16,379 bases of DNA from Clostridiales bacterium (GTDB lineage: Bacteria > Bacillota > Clostridia > Oscillospirales > Oscillospiraceae): positions 1-16,379 of the forward strand of contig JAJQFX010000088.1 in NCBI GenBank assembly GCA_021200895.1, read 5' to 3'. Every line of letters starts with the position of its first letter. Position 1 is the stretch's first letter. The notes beneath the pieces were generated by a model that was not told where the DNA came from, did no database searches, and saw only the letters and a list, made by a program, of their open reading frames with translations. Positions 14,243 through 16,379 of the stretch are shown here, piece after piece. The translations under genes were made by a program, and so were the position numbers.

Positions 14243-14340
14243 CCTGCCGAAAGAAAGGAGAATAGAGCGCCGGTGGGCGGCTCATGCGCCGCCATATGCG
14301 GAGAAAGAAGCATAGACCCCCGCAGCGGACACCGGCATAT

Positions 14341-14368
14341 GTTAGCTGTTAGCTATCAGCTATCAGCC
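14341..14368. repeat. 7-bp tandem repeat (GTTAGCT x2, ATCAGCT/C x2)
   Basis: Plus strand GTTAGCT GTTAGCT ATCAGCT ATCAGCC, four 7-base units in two pairs, each with a central AGC. No gene covers it. It could be a protein-binding array, for example for terminase or the late regulator. Confidence 0.85.
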
Positions 14369-14393
14369 ACTACTCGGCAACCAGAATTGCACT

Positions 14394-14427
14394 GGGGCGG
14401 CGCCAGACAACGCGCCGTGCCCCTTTT
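14394..14427 (+). terminator. GC-rich hairpin with T-tract on the plus strand
   Basis: GGGGC GGCGC, loop CAGACAAC, GCGCC, bulge GT, GCCCC, then TTTT. This would act as a terminator only for plus-strand transcription, for which there is no gene here. It may instead be a structural element of the minus-strand leader. Confidence 0.4.
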
Positions 14428-14522
14428 ACACCGAAGGGCATATGACAAGGAGGCCCCGTGACCAGCAAGGCCACAGGAACGATGGACGCCGGACACTTTT
14501 GCATCCGGTTTTCCACAATGGT

Positions 14523-14556
14523 ATTGTAACACAGGCGGGCGGGACAAACGGGACAA
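14523..14556 (-). promoter_or_regulatory. Candidate late promoter with direct repeat
   Basis: Two copies of CGGGACAA on the plus strand (14540-14547 and 14549-14556, 9-base period) begin 4 bases after the regulator's stop; on the minus strand they read TTGTCCCG. Downstream is TGTTACAAT, an extended -10 element (TACAAT at 14528-14523). Spacing from the two repeats to the -10 is 13 and 22, not 17, so a phage activator rather than plain sigma-70 contact is likely. Confidence 0.5.
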
Positions 14557-14559
14557 CTT

Positions 14560-14961
14560 TCACCCGTCTGTTTTTTTGAGGTACCGGTAACAAGTCTTTT
14601 TGACGCTGTCCGCCGTATTCCCTCCGCCGACGCTGGTGGCCACTTGCTGCCACGACAGCCCGTTCACAAACCGCAGCCTGAAAATCATCCGGGTCAGGCT
14701 GTCATCAATGTCCGCGATGTACCGCTCCAGCCGGTTCCGCTCGTGAATGCACTGGAGGTGTTTGGCGTCAATGATGGCTTGCAAGTCCACGATCTCCGCC
14801 GCAAGGCGCTCCACGCTGCTGGAGTTGTCCCCGCCCCCCGGCAGTCCGGTGAGGCTGGGGGAACGGGGAGACGCTTTGCTCCGCAGTTCTGCCAGCCGCT
14901 GCTTGTCCAGCTCGATTTCCCGATTCAGCCAGTAGAGCTGGGATAACTCCTGAATGGTCAT
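14560..14961 (-). CDS. DUF1492/ArpU-type late transcription regulator (sigma-70 region 4-like)
   Basis: A 133-residue protein. The N-terminal half is a charged coiled coil (LYWLNREIELDKQRLAELRS; VDLQAIIDAKHLQCIHERNR). The C-terminal half is a sigma-70 region 4-like helix-turn-helix: DSLTRMIFRLRFVNGLSWQQ, then VATSVGGGNTADSVKKTCYR, ending YLKKTDG. The G-G-G-N-T-x-x-S-V-K pattern is characteristic of this phage family, which lies at the junction to the late genes and is thought to activate them. The start overlaps the preceding stop as ATGA. A repeat-bearing promoter candidate follows the stop by 4 bases, so it may switch on the packaging and structural operon. Direct control is inference. Confidence 0.85.
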   Translation of the reverse strand: MTIQELSQLYWLNREIELDKQRLAELRSKASPRSPSLTGLPGGGDNSSSVERLAAEIVDLQAIIDAKHLQCIHERNRLERYIADIDDSLTRMIFRLRFVNGLSWQQVATSVGGGNTADSVKKTCYRYLKKTDG

Positions 14962-15593
14962 GCGTCCTCACCCTGGGAGAAGATGCTTTCCTGGTTCGCC
15001 TCCTCAGCCGCCCGCGCCCGGCGGGGGTTGGTCAGTTCCGCCTCCATGGCAAAGGTGAACTCCTCCAGTTCGTTCTTCAGTTCTCCCGTGCTGGGGTATT
15101 CCTCCAGGTCGATGGGCAGAATGATGCCCACCAGTTCAAACCCCTCCTTCGCGCAGAGATAGGGCAGTCCGGTGGTTTTCGCCTCCCGCACCGTGTAGGA
15201 CAGGTATTCCGCGTCCCGCACCGGCTCCAGGTAGGCGTCCCGGACAAACAGGTGCCGCACGCTGTCCCCGGCCCGGTATTGGAAGCACCGCAGCACAGTG
15301 CCATGCCATCCCACGGTGACGGTCATCATTTCCGCCTCCAGTTCCTCCGCCGTCTGGTTGGCCGTGTCCAGCACAGCGGGCAGTTCCCCTGTCTCGGTGT
15401 AGAAGTTCTTCTCCGCCCTGTCACTGACATCGTACAGGGTGAAAAACTCCCCCGCGTTCTCCAGCGGCGGCGTCCCCGCCATGCACCACAGGCAGCCCCC
15501 GTCGCCCATCCATTGCACCAGGGGCCAGCCCCCTGTCAGGATGTAAAGCCGCTTGCTTTTCTTCACGATGGTGATTACTTTGCTGTATTTCAT
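14958..15593 (-). CDS. Unknown 211-residue phage protein
   Basis: I do not recognise a characterised family. The true start is the ATG at 15593, which overlaps the RecU-like stop as ATGA and has GGAGGGG about 7 nt upstream. A longer frame reaching 15863 only reads through the RecU gene out of phase. The N-terminus MKYSKVITIVKKSKRLYILT is followed by a Trp/Gly/Cys-rich loop GGWPLVQWMGDGGCLWCM, then alternating strands and helices including VGWHGTVLRCFQYRAGDSVR. The C-terminal 60 residues are charged and helical (LKNELEEFTFAMEAELTNPR), ending in an acidic tail. No signal peptide or membrane segment is seen. Its place between a resolvase and the late regulator suggests a role late in replication or in regulation. 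Confidence 0.8.
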   Translation of the reverse strand: MKYSKVITIVKKSKRLYILTGGWPLVQWMGDGGCLWCMAGTPPLENAGEFFTLYDVSDRAEKNFYTETGELPAVLDTANQTAEELEAEMMTVTVGWHGTVLRCFQYRAGDSVRHLFVRDAYLEPVRDAEYLSYTVREAKTTGLPYLCAKEGFELVGIILPIDLEEYPSTGELKNELEEFTFAMEAELTNPRRARAAEEANQESIFSQGEDA

Positions 15594-16345
15594 GTTTTTT
15601 GCCCCTCCTCCGCCAAATTTGACAGGAAATACACGGTGCTGCCCGTGTATTTGACCTGAAACGGCCCCAGCTCCGTCTGGTTCATGTACTTGTGGCCGCA
15701 GATGGCTTTCATGTCCCGCCAGACATCCCACGGGACGAAGTAGGCGTTTCCGCCCAGGCCCACCGCCACGCCGCAGACCGCCCCCAGCTTCCAGTGCCGC
15801 TCCGGCTCCTCCGCCTGGGTCTCCGTCAGGGCGCTTTGCTCGATGCGGTCTTTCCCGGTGCATTTCGCGTCAAACAGGATGGAAACCCCCTGTCCCCACA
15901 GGCGCACCGTCCCCTGAAAGTCCACCTGCGCCTTTCCGATGAACCGCCCTTCAAACAGGCCGTTGCCCTTCTTTTTCAGCACCCGGAACCCCTCCGGCGT
16001 TTTGTCGATTTCCGCCAGGCCCTTTTCCCGGTAGAACTTGCACCCCCGCTGAATGGCCTGCTCAAAATAGTGCCCCTGGGCGTTGTTTTTCGCCGCCCGG
16101 TAAGACCGCTTCGCGGCCTCCTCCCGCTGGTGCTGCAAGTCCGGCTCCCGGTCTGCCGCCTGCTCTGTCAGCAGCTCGCCCGTTGCCGTCTCTCCGCTCG
16201 TGTGCAGCAGGATGCGCAGTTCCCGGTCTCCCTGCCGCACGGCGACGATGCAGCTCTCTCCCTCTGGGTCTTTCCAGAGAATTTTCCCTTTCTGCCTGGT
16301 TCCGCCCGGCTTCATGGCAAAGGTGATGTTGTCTCCCTCTCGCAA
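15590..16345 (-). CDS. RecU-like Holliday junction resolvase
   Basis: A 251-residue protein. Residues from about 75 onward match the RecU family of Firmicute Holliday junction resolvases: GHYFEQAIQRGCKFYREKGL, KGNGLFEGRFIGKAQVDFQG, SILFDAKCTGKDRIEQSALT and a C-terminal VGLGGNAYFVPWDVWRDM. The D in QVDF, D in FDAK and the following K are the expected catalytic cluster. Residues 1 to about 70 form an extra N-terminal segment, beginning REGDNITFAMKPGGTRQKGK, probably a small beta domain. The start is a TTG at 16345 with AAGGAAG upstream; an in-frame TAG lies 21 bases before the TTG, so the gene is complete. An ATG at 16315 has no ribosome binding site. Its probable role is processing branched phage DNA before packaging. 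Confidence 0.82.
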   Translation of the reverse strand: MREGDNITFAMKPGGTRQKGKILWKDPEGESCIVAVRQGDRELRILLHTSGETATGELLTEQAADREPDLQHQREEAAKRSYRAAKNNAQGHYFEQAIQRGCKFYREKGLAEIDKTPEGFRVLKKKGNGLFEGRFIGKAQVDFQGTVRLWGQGVSILFDAKCTGKDRIEQSALTETQAEEPERHWKLGAVCGVAVGLGGNAYFVPWDVWRDMKAICGHKYMNQTELGPFQVKYTGSTVYFLSNLAEEGQKT

Positions 16346-16379
16346 TCGTTTTTCTTCCTTCCTGCCCTATGGCTTGATT

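Larger units (their letters stand above)
14196..14559 (-). other. 364-bp untranslated hairpin-rich leader between regulator and HNH genes
   Basis: I see no supported gene on either strand. In transcription order there is a promoter-like element (14556-14523), a stem CCGGA/TCCGG (14509-14490), a stem CCTGTGGCC/GGTCACGGG (14477-14455), a long GC stem (14423-14394), a 7-bp tandem repeat (14368-14341), a stem GGCGGC/GCCGCC (14293-14276), and an 8-bp stem (14242-14223) with a short T-tract. This looks like a structured leader or packaging region. Confidence 0.6.

Noticed and set aside
14196..14285. Upstream ATG start for the HNH gene at 14285
   Set aside because: The ATG sits in the loop of a hairpin and has no convincing ribosome binding site; the added 30 residues are unlike the family, while GTG at 14195 has AGAGGTG.
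14286..14520. tRNA or known riboswitch in the leader
   Set aside because: Several stems are present, but no cloverleaf, no T-loop GTTCRA motif and no aptamer core that I recognise.
15594..15863. N-terminal extension of the 211-residue protein to 15863
   Set aside because: It reads the RecU gene out of frame and gives Gly/Arg-rich low-complexity sequence; the ATG at 15593 has a strong ribosome binding site.

Overview
This window is the late (packaging, head and tail) module of a siphovirus-type tailed phage, most likely a prophage or temperate phage of a fairly high-GC gut Firmicute of the Clostridia. That host guess is inference. It rests on the gene families (DUF1492-type late regulator, DUF4355 scaffold, Gp19/Gp15/Gp42 connector, DUF5361 tail chaperone) and on strong GGAGG-type ribosome binding sites. 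Every gene I accept lies on the minus strand, so the module reads from the right end of the window to the left. The many long plus-strand frames are antisense shadows.

Layout in transcription order. (1) 16345-14560: three genes joined by 4-base ATGA overlaps: a RecU-like Holliday junction resolvase, an unknown 211-residue protein, and a DUF1492/ArpU-type sigma-like regulator. (2) 14559-14196: an untranslated, hairpin-rich stretch. It starts with a direct repeat (CGGGACAA twice) beside an extended -10 element, a candidate late promoter. (3) 14195-12091: HNH endonuclease, a GC-rich gap that could hold the cos site, terminase small subunit, and terminase large subunit. The large subunit is split by a -1 frameshift at a run of seven A. 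(4) 12089-7898: portal, MuF-type minor head protein with a toxin-like C-terminus, a small possible immunity gene, a 204-bp gap with two terminators and a palindrome, then scaffold and HK97-fold major capsid protein. (5) 7898-6502: a 41-residue ORF and four head-tail connector/tail completion genes. (6) 6488 to the left edge: major tail protein, tail assembly chaperone with a canonical A AAA AAC -1 frameshift site, tape measure, Dit-like distal tail protein, and a tail-tip protein that runs off the window and carries near-identical 210-bp tandem repeats.

How it works together. The DUF1492 protein probably switches on the late operon. HNH and terminase cut and package DNA through the portal. 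Scaffold and major capsid protein build the shell, the connectors close it, and tape measure, chaperone and major tail protein set up a long non-contractile tail ending in Dit and the tail-tip protein. No protease domain is visible near the capsid gene.

The most interesting part is 10711-9288. The MuF C-terminal domain and the following small gene are AT-richer than their neighbours. They sit between portal and scaffold and are closed by two intrinsic terminators, as expected of an exchangeable toxin/immunity cassette carried in the virion.
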